Source: Agromyces soli
GTDB taxonomy: Bacteria > Actinomycetota > Actinomycetes > Actinomycetales > Microbacteriaceae
Direction: 5' to 3'
DNA length: 64,000 nucleotides
Assembly (NCBI RefSeq): GCF_022811605.1
Contig: NZ_CP094533.1
Span: forward strand, 992,001-1,056,000
The notes beneath the pieces are model-generated. The model was given only the letters and a program-made list of their open reading frames with translations, was not told where the DNA came from and did not search any database. Positions 16,347 through 24,693 of the stretch are shown here, piece by piece (the first letter of the stretch is position 1; each line of letters opens with the position of its first letter). The position numbers and the translations under genes are program-made.

Positions 16347-17938
16347 CCCGCGACCCGGTCGTCCTCGCCATCGACGCCGGCACCGGCTCGGCCCGCGCGC
16401 TCGCCGTCGCGCTCGACGGCGCCGTCGTCGCCCGGGCCGGACGCGAATGGAGCCACCGCGCCGTCGCCGGACACCCCGGCGGCACGGCCTTCGACACCGC
16501 CGCGAACTGGGCGCTCGTCGCCGAGGCCGTGCGCGAGGTCGTCACCGCCCTGGACGGCCGCCCGGTCGCCGCCGTCGCGGCGTCGAGCATGCGCGAGGGC
16601 TTCGTGCTCTACGACGGTCGCGGCCGCGAGCTCTGGGCGTGTCCGAACACCGATGGGCGGGCCCGCGGGCAGGCGCAGCGCCTCGTCGACGAGGGCGCCG
16701 CCGACCGGATCTTCGCCCTCGGCGGCGACTGGGTGTCGATCACCGCGCCGGCGCGCCTGCGCTGGATCGCCGAGGAGGCGCCCGAAGTGCTCGCCGAGGC
16801 ACGGCACTTCGGCATGCTGAGCGACTGGGTCGTCACCCGCCTCACCGGCGAGTTCACCACCGATCCGACGTGCGGCTCTTCGAGCGCGCTGTTCGATCTG
16901 TCGGCGCGCTCCTGGTCGGCCGAGCTGGCCGGCCTCGTCGGCATCGACCCCCGCATCCTCCCGCCGGTGCTCGAGGGCGGCGAGATCGCGGGCCGGGTCA
17001 CCCCCGACGCCGCGGTCGCCACCGGCCTGCCGGCGGGCACCCCCGTCGTGATCGGCGGGGCCGACACGCAGCTCGCGCTGCACGGCATCGGCGCGGTGCC
17101 GGGCGTGCCCGTCGTGGTCGGCGGCACCTTCTGGCAGACGACCGCGCTCGTCGACCGGCCCGTCATCGACCCCGAGCGTCGGCTGCGCACCCTGTGCCAC
17201 GTCGAGCCGGGCAGTTGGATGGTCGAGGGCATCAGCTTCCTCTCGGGCCTGGCCATGCGGTGGCTCCGCGACGTGTTCTTCGTCGACGCGGTCGCCGCGC
17301 GCGGTCCGTCGGGCGCCTTCGACGTGATGGAGGAGCTCGCCGCCGCCGTCCCGCCGGGCTCGAACGGCCTCGTCGCGGTGCTCGCGAACGCGATGCAGAC
17401 CGACGCCTGGCACCACGCGGCGCCGGCGTTCGTCGGCTTCGACATCAACGACCCCGAGCGCTTCGGCCGCGGCACCTTCGTGCGCTCCGTCGAGGAGGCG
17501 GCCGCGTGGGTCGTCCGAGCCCACCTCGCCATCCTCGACGAGCTCACGGCGGGAGCGGCCGGCCGCAGCGGCGAGCTCGTCTTCGCCGGCGGCTCGAGCG
17601 GCGGGCGGCTCTGGCCCCAGCTCATCGCCGACGCGACGGACCGCACCGTCGTCACCTCGACCGTCGCCGAGGCCACCTCATACGGCGCGGCCCGGCTCGC
17701 GGCCGCCGCGGTCGGCGCCGAGCTGCCGCCGGCCGGTGGCGGCGAACGCCGGCTCTCGCCCGAGGCATCCGCCGTCGCCGCCTCCGAGGAGGCGTACCGG
17801 CGCTGGCTCGCCGTGTACGACGCGCAGGTGCGCGCGACCGGCGCCGCCGGCATCGATCCCCTGTTCACCCCGCCGGGCGGCCTGCACTACCGGCCCGCCC
17901 GACCCACCGACCGAGAGAAGAAGGACACCAATGGCTGA
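16343..17938 (+). CDS. FGGY-family carbohydrate kinase, autoinducer-2 kinase (LsrK)-like
   Basis: This 531-residue FGGY kinase has the N-terminal phosphate loop LAIDAGTGSARAL, AASSMREGFVLYD, ACPNTDGRARGQA, WVSITAPARLRWI, and the ATP-site GGADTQLALHGIG and FAGGSSGGRLWPQLIADAT. Together with the LsrF homologue directly downstream, the match to LsrK-type kinases that phosphorylate the open form of AI-2 is good. It overlaps the dehydrogenase by four bases (GTGA) and the thiolase by eight. No LsrB, LsrR or LsrG is present, so the true substrate may be another linear C5 polyol or keto sugar. The family call is secure; the substrate is not. Confidence 0.88.
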   Translation: MTRDPVVLAIDAGTGSARALAVALDGAVVARAGREWSHRAVAGHPGGTAFDTAANWALVAEAVREVVTALDGRPVAAVAASSMREGFVLYDGRGRELWACPNTDGRARGQAQRLVDEGAADRIFALGGDWVSITAPARLRWIAEEAPEVLAEARHFGMLSDWVVTRLTGEFTTDPTCGSSSALFDLSARSWSAELAGLVGIDPRILPPVLEGGEIAGRVTPDAAVATGLPAGTPVVIGGADTQLALHGIGAVPGVPVVVGGTFWQTTALVDRPVIDPERRLRTLCHVEPGSWMVEGISFLSGLAMRWLRDVFFVDAVAARGPSGAFDVMEELAAAVPPGSNGLVAVLANAMQTDAWHHAAPAFVGFDINDPERFGRGTFVRSVEEAAAWVVRAHLAILDELTAGAAGRSGELVFAGGSSGGRLWPQLIADATDRTVVTSTVAEATSYGAARLAAAAVGAELPPAGGGERRLSPEASAVAASEEAYRRWLAVYDAQVRATGAAGIDPLFTPPGGLHYRPARPTDREKKDTNG

Positions 17939-18821
17939 CCTCGACGGCAACGTCAACGCGAAGGACTTCGCCCCCACCGTCCCCGCTGCGAGCTTCGGGC
18001 ACGCGATCAAGGGCGCCGCCGCCTACGACTGGGGCATGCAGCACCGCCTCGGCCGTGTGTTCGAGGGCGAGACGGGCCGCACGGTCATGCTCGCGTTCGA
18101 CCACGGCTACTTCCAGGGCCCCACCTCGGGGCTCGAGCGACTCGACCTGAACATCGCGCCGCTCGCCCCCTATGCCGACGCGCTGATGGGCACGCGCGGT
18201 GCGCTGCGCACCTCGTTCCCCGCGACCACCCGCTCCGGCCTCGTGCTGCGGGCGTCCGGCGGCCCGTCGATTCTGAAGGACCTCTCCGACGAGTACCCCG
18301 CGATGGCGATGCGCGACGCGGTCCGGATCGGCGCCGACGCGGTGGCCGTGCAGGTCTTCATCGGCGGCGAGCACGAGTCGCGGAGCGTGCGCAATCTCAC
18401 CGGGCTCGTCGACGAGGGCTACGAGGCGGGCATCCCGGTGCTCGGCGTGACCGCCGTCGGCAAGGAGCTGGTGCGCGACGCGCGCTACCTCGGCCTCGCG
18501 ACCCGCATCATCGCGGAGCTCGGCGCGCAGATCGTGAAGACCTACTACTGCGAAGAGGGCTTCGAGGACGTCGTCGCGGGATGCCCCGTTCCGGTCATCA
18601 TGGCGGGCGGCAAGAAGCTGCCCGAGCTCGACGCGCTGACCATGGCTTCGAACGCCGTCCGCGCGGGCGCGGCGGGCGTCGACATGGGCCGCAACATCTT
18701 CCAGAGCGCCGACCCCGCCGCCATGATCCAGGCCGTGCGCGCCGTCGTGCACGACGGCCTCGACCCCGCCGAGGCGCACGAGCGCTACCTCGAGCTCGCG
18801 GCAGCACGGCGGGCGGCATGA
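17931..18821 (+). CDS. lsrF: LsrF-like class I aldolase/thiolase
   Basis: This 296-residue protein resembles LsrF, the thiolase that splits phospho-AI-2-derived 3-hydroxy-5-phosphonooxypentane-2,4-dione with CoA into acetyl-CoA and dihydroxyacetone phosphate. Conserved stretches include [35 protein letters not shown]-like GLVLRASG, and the Schiff-base lysine K203 in [12 protein letters not shown], the same number as in E. coli LsrF, then AGGKKLPE and [11 protein letters not shown]. The ATG overlaps the kinase end by 8 bases, and the stop shares ATGA with the cupin. The chemistry is therefore likely to be retro-aldol or thiolytic release of DHAP from a phosphorylated C5 compound. Confidence 0.9.
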   Translation: MADLDGNVNAKDFAPTVPAASFGHAIKGAAAYDWGMQHRLGRVFEGETGRTVMLAFDHGYFQGPTSGLERLDLNIAPLAPYADALMGTRGALRTSFPATTRSGLVLRASGGPSILKDLSDEYPAMAMRDAVRIGADAVAVQVFIGGEHESRSVRNLTGLVDEGYEAGIPVLGVTAVGKELVRDARYLGLATRIIAELGAQIVKTYYCEEGFEDVVAGCPVPVIMAGGKKLPELDALTMASNAVRAGAAGVDMGRNIFQSADPAAMIQAVRAVVHDGLDPAEAHERYLELAAARRAA

Positions 18822-19207
18822 GCGGGGCGGATGTGCCCGTGCGGCCCGTCCGCCTCGCCGACGCCGAGCTCCGCTTCGGCGACTGGGGCCCCGGCTACCT
18901 GAGCCAGGCCGAGCACGCCGCCTTCGGCACGATCGTCCTGCGACCCGGCGACGAGTTCGCCAACCACCTGCATGAGCACCACGAGGAGTCGTTCCTCGTG
19001 GTCGAGGGCGAGGCCGAGCTCTGGATCGACCGCGAGGGGCCCGTCCGCCTCGCGGCCGGCGAGTTCGTCAGCTGCCCGCCGAACGTCGAGCACTTCCTGC
19101 GCAACACGGGCCGGGCGTCGTTCCGGGCCCTCTTCATCAAGGCGCCCGGCGTCGCGGCCGACAAGATCGACCGCCCCTGGCACCCGGGCGACCGCCCGAG
19201 CGACTGA
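18818..19207 (+). CDS. Small cupin-domain protein
   Basis: This 129-residue single-domain cupin shows the first motif G(X)5HxHxxxxE as DEFANHLHEHHEESFLVVEGE (His near residues 47-52) and the second motif as PPNVEHFLRNTG. Such small cupins bind a metal and act as sugar isomerases, epimerases or sensors. Its ATG overlaps the end of the LsrF-like gene (ATGA), so it is part of the same pathway. It may take the place of LsrG, which belongs to a different fold and is missing here. The reaction cannot be named. Confidence 0.8.
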   Translation: MSGADVPVRPVRLADAELRFGDWGPGYLSQAEHAAFGTIVLRPGDEFANHLHEHHEESFLVVEGEAELWIDREGPVRLAAGEFVSCPPNVEHFLRNTGRASFRALFIKAPGVAADKIDRPWHPGDRPSD

Positions 19208-19256
19208 TCCACCCCGCTGCACCTCCCCCGAGAGAACCACGAAAGGAATCCCAGCA

Positions 19257-20567
19257 ATGAGCAAGCAACGGAGCTTCTCGACCCGTCCCGCACGGGCCAT
19301 CCGCACGGCGGCGATCGCGACCGCGCTCGCCGTGGCCGGCACGCTCGTCGGCTGCGCGGCCGACGGCGGCGACGCCGGCGACGGCGACCGCACCCTCAAC
19401 GTCCTGATCGCGCAGCCCCAGGAGGGCGCGGGCAAGATCCTCGCCGAGCAGTACGAGGAGGAGACCGGCGTAAAGGTCGAGATCGAGGTCGTGCCCTACG
19501 ACCAGATCCAGACCAAGGCGATCCTCGACGCGCAGTCGGGCACGAACCACTACGACGCGATCCAGTACTGGTACACCTCGGTCGGCGCCCTCGCCGAGTC
19601 AGGGGCCCTCGCCGACCTCACCGACTGGGCGTCCTCGGACGAGGAGATCGACGAGCCCGACTTCATCCAGAGCATCTTCGGGCCGTACACGCAGTTCGAA
19701 GGCAAGACGTACGGGCTGCCGATCGACGGCGACACGCACGTGCTCTTCTACAACACCGACATCCTCGAGCGGAACGGCGTCGCCGTGCCCACCACCTGGG
19801 ACGAGTACGTCGCCGCCGCGAAGACGATCACCGAGGCCGAGAAGGCGAACGGCGTCTACGGCGCCGCGCTGCTCGGCTCGAAGAGCGCCTTCAACATCGG
19901 CTCGACCTTCTTCAACCGGCTCGCGACGATGTCGCCCGACCCGATCGACCCGGCGATGCCCGATCTCACGACGGACGCCGCGGTCGCGGCGGCGCAGGCG
20001 ATGCTGGATGCCTCGCCCTACGCCCTGCCGAGCCCGCTCGAGATCGGCTTCGAGCAGGCGCTGCCGCAGTTCCTCGCCGGCAACGTCGGCATGATCGAGT
20101 TCTGGACCGACCTCGGCGTCTTCGCCCAGGACCCGGGGCAGTCGAAGATCGTCGACGGCTGGGGCGTCGCGCCGCTGCCGATCGGCCCCGAGGGGCACGT
20201 CTCGGGCGCGCTGAACGCGGGCTGGGCGATGGGCGTGAGCCCGAACGCCTCCGACGAGGAGCTCGCGAAGGACTTCGTGCGCTTCTCCTCCTCGAAGGCG
20301 ATGAACGAGCAGCTCATCACGACGACGGGCAGCGGCGTCGACCCGATCCGCACCTCGACGCTCGAGAGCGAGAAGTACCGCGAGTTCGCGCCGCAGGTCG
20401 CCGAGGTGTCGGCGCAGGTGCTGCCCGAGGCGCAGTCGTGGCCGACGTCGCCCGCGGCGCCCGAGATGATCTCGGCGCTGAACGACAACCTCGCGCTCAT
20501 GCTGCAGGGCAACCTGACCGCCGAGCAGGCCATGGCCCAGACCTGGGACGCCTGGCAGAAGCTCTGA
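19257..20567 (+). CDS. ABC transporter substrate-binding lipoprotein, family 1
   Basis: This 436-residue lipoprotein has an Arg-containing signal peptide and the lipobox VGC with cysteine 33. The mature part has the family 1 (MalE/UgpB) fold, with LNVLIAQPQEG, YEEETGVKVEIEVVPYDQ, YGLPIDGDTHVLFYNTDIL and a Trp/Asp-rich cleft. It would capture the catabolic substrate outside the membrane and deliver it to the two permeases that follow. The start is ATG 19257 with AAAGGA upstream. It is not related to the AI-2 receptor LsrB. A GC-rich hairpin after the stop may keep its mRNA more abundant than the permease part. Confidence 0.9.
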   Translation: MSKQRSFSTRPARAIRTAAIATALAVAGTLVGCAADGGDAGDGDRTLNVLIAQPQEGAGKILAEQYEEETGVKVEIEVVPYDQIQTKAILDAQSGTNHYDAIQYWYTSVGALAESGALADLTDWASSDEEIDEPDFIQSIFGPYTQFEGKTYGLPIDGDTHVLFYNTDILERNGVAVPTTWDEYVAAAKTITEAEKANGVYGAALLGSKSAFNIGSTFFNRLATMSPDPIDPAMPDLTTDAAVAAAQAMLDASPYALPSPLEIGFEQALPQFLAGNVGMIEFWTDLGVFAQDPGQSKIVDGWGVAPLPIGPEGHVSGALNAGWAMGVSPNASDEELAKDFVRFSSSKAMNEQLITTTGSGVDPIRTSTLESEKYREFAPQVAEVSAQVLPEAQSWPTSPAAPEMISALNDNLALMLQGNLTAEQAMAQTWDAWQKL

Positions 20568-20569
20568 CC

Positions 20570-20611
20570 GGCCCGGCCGGCCGGGACTCCGTGTTCCGGT
20601 CGGCCGGCCCC
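20570..20611 (+). terminator. GC-rich hairpin between binding protein and permease genes
   Basis: Imperfect GGCCGGCC-rich arms (20570-20585 and 20596-20611) flank a short loop directly after the stop of the binding-protein gene. Partial termination or 3'-end protection here is a known way to make more binding protein than permease. Confidence 0.45.
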
Positions 20612-20661
20612 GACCCATCCGCCCGGGCCAGCCCGGGTCGCTCGAGACAAGGAAGTCCCCC

Positions 20662-21576
20662 ATGGCAACGGTGGCCCCGGAGACGGCGGCGCTGCGGAAG
20701 CCGCGCGGCCGGCGCATCGGCTGGGCGTTCCTCGCCCCCGCGTTCCTCGCGATCGCGATCGTCGCGATCTACCCGCTGATCTACACGGTCGTGGTGTCGT
20801 TCAGCGAGTCGTCGCTAGGTCGGCCGTTCGCCGAGTGGGTGGGCTTCGACAATTTCGCCAAGGTGCTGAGCGACGGGGTGACGGTGCCCTCGCTCGGCCG
20901 TTCGCTCGTCTTCGCGATCCCCTCCGCGCTGCTCGCCCTCGTGATCGGCTTCGTCATCGCGCTCTCGCTCGACGTGGCGGTGCGGTCCGGCAAGGTCGTG
21001 CGGGTCGTCTTCCTGCTGCCGCTGATGACGCCGCCGGTCATGGCCGGCGTGATCTGGAAGCTCATGTTCGCCCCGACCGGCGGGCTCTTCAACAACGTGC
21101 TGCAGCTCGTCTCGCCAGGTGCCGACCCGATCCTCTTCCTCGGCAGCTCGCCCGCCGCGATGGTCTCCATCGTCGTGGTCGACGTCTGGCAGTGGGTGCC
21201 GTTCTGCGTGCTGCTGCTCTTCGCCGCCCTGCAGACGCTGCCCGGCGAGGTCTTCGAGGCGGCGCAGGTGGACGGCGCGGGGGTGTGGCGCACCTTCCGC
21301 CACGTGACCTTCCCGCTCGTACTGCCGACCCTCGTCACGGTGCTGATGCTGAAGCTCATCGTGTCGTTCAAGGTCTTCGACCTCGTGTTCATCATGACCG
21401 GCGGCGGGCCCGGCCTCGACACCACCGTGAGCAGCTTCAACATCTACCGCACGGCGCTGCAGCAGTTCGACGTCGGAGCGGCGGCCGCGCAGACGATCGT
21501 GTTCCTCGTGCTCGTCACCATCGTGATCGTGCCGCTCTCCTCGTACCGCACCCGACTCCAGAAGGCCGGTGAGTGA
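20662..21576 (+). CDS. ABC transporter permease, MalF/UgpA type
   Basis: This 304-residue integral membrane protein of the carbohydrate uptake CUT1 class has about six helices and a cytoplasmic EAA loop around residues 190-210 (EVFEAAQVDGAGVWRTFRHVTFPLV) that docks on the ATPase. AAGGAAG precedes its ATG. It shares GTGA with the next permease gene. No ABC ATPase gene follows; CUT1 systems of actinobacteria often use a shared MsiK/UgpC-type ATPase encoded elsewhere. Confidence 0.9.
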   Translation: MATVAPETAALRKPRGRRIGWAFLAPAFLAIAIVAIYPLIYTVVVSFSESSLGRPFAEWVGFDNFAKVLSDGVTVPSLGRSLVFAIPSALLALVIGFVIALSLDVAVRSGKVVRVVFLLPLMTPPVMAGVIWKLMFAPTGGLFNNVLQLVSPGADPILFLGSSPAAMVSIVVVDVWQWVPFCVLLLFAALQTLPGEVFEAAQVDGAGVWRTFRHVTFPLVLPTLVTVLMLKLIVSFKVFDLVFIMTGGGPGLDTTVSSFNIYRTALQQFDVGAAAAQTIVFLVLVTIVIVPLSSYRTRLQKAGE

Positions 21577-22517
21577 CCATGTCGACCACCATCGAGCGCG
21601 GTCCCGCAGGGTCCGCCGACGCCGCGACCACTCGTGCGATGACGGTGCCGGACGGGCAGCCGCCGCGTGCCCGCCGGGCCAGCTCGGCGAGTCGCATCGG
21701 ACGAGCGCCCCGCGGCATCGTCGTGCTGAAGTGGGCGGTGATCGCCATCGCGATCGGGTTCACGCTGCTGCCGATCCTGTACCTCGTGACGATGTCGTTC
21801 AAGAGCCCCGACGACATCCTCTCCACCCGCATCCTGCCGTCGCGCATCGCGTGGGAGAACTGGGCCTCGGCGTTCGAGCAGGCCCCCGTGCTCGTCTACC
21901 TGCGCAACTCGCTCATCGCCGCCGCCATCGCTGCGGTCGTCGCGCTCGCCGTGGCGATCCCCGCGAACTTCGCGATGGCGCGGCTGCGCACCGGGGGATC
22001 GCGCTCGATGGCGCTCATCGTCTCGGCGTATGTGGCGCCGCCGATCGTCGCCGTCATCCCGCTGTTCATGCTCGTGCGCACTGCCGGGCTGATGGACAAC
22101 GTGATCGGCCTCGGCCTCATCGAGGGCCTGATGGTGACCCCGGTGGCGGTCTGGCTGCTCGACGGCTTCTTCCGGGGCATCCCCGAGGAGATCGACGAGG
22201 CGGCCCAGATCGACGGCTGCGGGCCGGTGCGCACCCTCGTGCGCATCGTGCTGCCGCTCGTCGCGCCCGGGGTGGTCGCGGTCGCGATCATCGCGTTCAT
22301 CCTCGTCTACAACGACTTCCTCATCCCGCTGATGCTCACGCAGAGCACGGCGTCGCAGACGCTGCCGGTGGGCATCGCCCTCATGCAGGGCGGTCGCGAG
22401 GTCATGTTCGGGCAGATGGCGGCGGCGTCGCTGACGGGCATGATCCCGGTGTATTTGCTGGCGCTGTTCTTGCAGCGCTGGCTCGTCGGCGGCCTCACGC
22501 AGGGCAGCATCAAGTAG
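21573..22517 (+). CDS. ABC transporter permease, MalG/UgpE type
   Basis: This 314-residue CUT1 permease has an N-terminal Arg/Ala-rich extension of about 45 residues, six hydrophobic segments and the EAA loop EEIDEAAQIDGCGPVRTLVRIVLPLVAPG near residue 210. GTG 21573 is preferred because AAGG ends 7 bases upstream and it overlaps the previous stop; ATG 21579 is the alternative. It is the last gene of the GntR-controlled operon, and the next gene has its own promoter. Confidence 0.9.
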   Translation: MTMSTTIERGPAGSADAATTRAMTVPDGQPPRARRASSASRIGRAPRGIVVLKWAVIAIAIGFTLLPILYLVTMSFKSPDDILSTRILPSRIAWENWASAFEQAPVLVYLRNSLIAAAIAAVVALAVAIPANFAMARLRTGGSRSMALIVSAYVAPPIVAVIPLFMLVRTAGLMDNVIGLGLIEGLMVTPVAVWLLDGFFRGIPEEIDEAAQIDGCGPVRTLVRIVLPLVAPGVVAVAIIAFILVYNDFLIPLMLTQSTASQTLPVGIALMQGGREVMFGQMAAASLTGMIPVYLLALFLQRWLVGGLTQGSIK

Positions 22518-22570
22518 GTCTCGCCGGCCCTTCTTCCCGCCGTGACGGCTCATCCTCGCCGCGCCCGCGG

Positions 22571-22599
22571 TTGTCCCGCGCGCGCGGCGGGCGTATGAT
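22571..22599 (+). promoter_or_regulatory. Promoter of the aromatic monooxygenase gene
   Basis: TTGTCC (22571-22576) and TATGAT (22594-22599) are separated by 17 bases. Transcription would start near 22606 and give a leader of about 113 bases before the GTG at 22719. Operator-like palindromes overlap the predicted start point. Confidence 0.6.
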
Positions 22600-22603
22600 C
22601 ACT

Positions 22604-22639
22604 GCGCGATAACCGAATGGCACGTTCGATTATCGAACG
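22604..22639 (+). promoter_or_regulatory. Two PcaR-like operator palindromes for the IclR regulator
   Basis: CGTTCGATTATCGAACG (22623-22639) is a perfect 7-bp inverted repeat around TTA. Reversed, the sequence at 22604-22618 matches its 15-bp core at 11 of 15 positions. The two centres are 20 bp apart, two helical turns. The core closely resembles the IclR-family PcaR site GTTCGATAATCGCAC as I recall it. The position at and after the start point suggests repression. Confidence 0.6.
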
Positions 22640-22718
22640 AGAGCGGATGGCGAGACGCGAGCCGCCCTCGGGCGGGACGCCGCAGCGGCGCCCCATCACG
22701 ACGAGGTGAGGAGCCCCC

Positions 22719-24629
22719 GTGCAGTTCCACCACAACGGATACGTCTCGGGCGACCCGCGCGTCCAGCCCGCGGCCGGCGTCGGCCTCGACCGGCCCGACG
22801 AGCTGCCCGAGGAGATGGACGTGCTCATCGTGGGATCCGGCCCGGCCGGCATGCTGCTCTCCGCGCAGCTCTCCCAGTACCCCGGCGTCGTCACGCGCAT
22901 GATCGAGCGCCGCGACGGCCGCCTCGTGCTCGGCCAAGCCGACGGCATCCAGCCCCGCAGCGTCGAGACCTTCCAGGCCTTCGGCTTCGCCGAGCGGATC
23001 ATCGCCGAGGCCTACAACATCGGCTACATGAACTTCTGGGGCCCCGACCCCGAGCACCCCGGGCAGATCACCCGCACCTCGCGCACCGAGGACTACGGCT
23101 ACAAGATCAGCGAGTTCCCGCACCTCATCGTGAACCAGGCGCGCGTGCTCGACTACTTCGCCGAGGCCGCCGCGAACGGCCCCGGCCGCATGAAGCCCGA
23201 CTACGGCATCGAGTTCCTCGGCCTCACCGTGCACCCCGACGGCTCGCCCGAGGCCGGTGACCACCCCGTCGAGGTGCGTGTGCGCTACACCGCGGGCGAG
23301 CGCGCCGGCGAGGAGCGCACGGTGCGCGCCAAGTACGTCGCCGGCTGCGACGGCGCCCGCAGCGGCGTGCGCGAGGCGATCGGGCGCAAGCACCTCGGCG
23401 GCATCTCGGCCCACGCCTGGGGCGTCATGGACGTCGTCGTCAACACCGACTTCCCCGACTGGCGCACGAAGTGCGCGATCAACTCCGCCGCCGGCAACAT
23501 CCTGCACATCCCGCGCGAGGGCGGCTACCTCTGCCGCATGTACATCGACCTCGGCGAGGTCTCGGCCGATGACAACCACGAGGTGCGCAAGACGCCGATC
23601 GAGACGATCATCGCCAAGGCGAACGACATCCTGCAGCCGTACTCGATCGACGTGCGCGAGGTCGCCTGGTTCAGCGTCTACGAGGTCGGCCACCGGGTCA
23701 CCGACCACTTCGACGACCGCGGGGAGGGGGCGGATGCCTCGCCGCGCGTGTTCCTCACCGGCGACGCCTGCCACACGCACAGCGCGAAGGCTGGCCAGGG
23801 CATGAACGTCTCGATGCAGGACGGCTTCAACCTCGGCTGGAAGCTCGGCTCCGTCGTCGCCGGCCTCGCCCCGACCGAGCTGCTCGCGACGTACTCGGCC
23901 GAGCGCCAGCCCGTCGCCCAGCAGCTCATCGACTTCGACCGCGAGTGGTCCTCGCTCATGGCGCGCAAGCCGGAGGAGATCTCCGACCCGCAGGAGCTCG
24001 CGAACTACTACCTCGGCACGGCGGAGTTCCCCTCGGGCTTCATGACCGAGTACGGCCCCTCCGCGATCGTCGGCGAGGCGACCCACCAGGAACTCGCGAC
24101 CGGGTTCCCGATCGGCAAGCGCTTCAAGTCGTCCGAGGTGTCGATGGTCTGCGACGGCAACGTCGTGCACCTCGGCCACCACGCCAAGGCCGACGGCCGC
24201 TGGCGCATCTACGCCTTCGCCGACGCGCCCGCCGCCGGCGAGGCATCCGCGCTCGCGTCGTGGGCCGAGTGGCTGTCGGGCTCGGCCGAGTCCCCGCTCA
24301 CGCGGTTCACGCCCGAGGGCGCCGACGTCGACGCCGTGTTCGATGTGAAGGCGATCTACCAGCAGCCGCACGAGGGCGTCGACATCATGGCGGTGCCGGA
24401 GGTGTTCCGCCCGAAGACGGGGCCGCTCGGCCTGATGGACTGGGAGAAGGTCTTCGCCGCCGCCCCGAGCGCCTGGTGCAAGACGGACATCTTCGAGGAG
24501 CGCGGCATCTCGCGCGACGGCGCGGTCGTCGTCGTGCGCCCCGACCAGTACGTCGCGCACGTGCTGCCGCTCACCGCGACCGCCGAGCTCGCGGCCTTCT
24601 TCGACGGCGCGCTGCGGCCGCAGCGGTAG
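22719..24629 (+). CDS. FAD-dependent aromatic monooxygenase (3-hydroxybenzoate 4-/phenol 2-monooxygenase type)
   Basis: This 636-residue class A flavoprotein hydroxylase has the ADP-binding VLIVGSGPAGMLLSAQL near residue 35, the DG-type CDGARSGVREAIG near residue 210, the FAD ribityl motif VFLTGDACHTHSAKAGQGMN near residue 345, then NLGWKLGSVVAG, and a C-terminal thioredoxin-like domain typical of phenol hydroxylases and MobA. Such enzymes add oxygen ortho to a ring hydroxyl using NAD(P)H. GTG 22719 has GGTGAGGAG upstream. No ring-cleavage gene is adjacent. The convergent IclR regulator and the PcaR-like operator at its promoter support an aromatic substrate. Confidence 0.88.
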   Translation: MQFHHNGYVSGDPRVQPAAGVGLDRPDELPEEMDVLIVGSGPAGMLLSAQLSQYPGVVTRMIERRDGRLVLGQADGIQPRSVETFQAFGFAERIIAEAYNIGYMNFWGPDPEHPGQITRTSRTEDYGYKISEFPHLIVNQARVLDYFAEAAANGPGRMKPDYGIEFLGLTVHPDGSPEAGDHPVEVRVRYTAGERAGEERTVRAKYVAGCDGARSGVREAIGRKHLGGISAHAWGVMDVVVNTDFPDWRTKCAINSAAGNILHIPREGGYLCRMYIDLGEVSADDNHEVRKTPIETIIAKANDILQPYSIDVREVAWFSVYEVGHRVTDHFDDRGEGADASPRVFLTGDACHTHSAKAGQGMNVSMQDGFNLGWKLGSVVAGLAPTELLATYSAERQPVAQQLIDFDREWSSLMARKPEEISDPQELANYYLGTAEFPSGFMTEYGPSAIVGEATHQELATGFPIGKRFKSSEVSMVCDGNVVHLGHHAKADGRWRIYAFADAPAAGEASALASWAEWLSGSAESPLTRFTPEGADVDAVFDVKAIYQQPHEGVDIMAVPEVFRPKTGPLGLMDWEKVFAAAPSAWCKTDIFEERGISRDGAVVVVRPDQYVAHVLPLTATAELAAFFDGALRPQR

Positions 24630-24630
24630 C

Positions 24631-24683
24631 TCCCTGAGCGTGTCGAGGGGACCAGGACGGGTGCCCCTCGACGGGCTCAGGGA
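24631..24683. repeat. Palindromic intergenic repeat between convergent genes
   Basis: Two 20-base arms (24631-24650 and 24664-24683) form an inverted repeat with two mismatches, beginning TCCCTGAGC and ending GTCGAGGGG. Repeats of the type TCCCTGAGC..GTCGA.GGG are common between genes in actinobacterial genomes. Here it fills the gap between convergent genes and can act as a two-way terminator. Confidence 0.7.
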
Positions 24684-24693
24684 ACCAGGCGCC

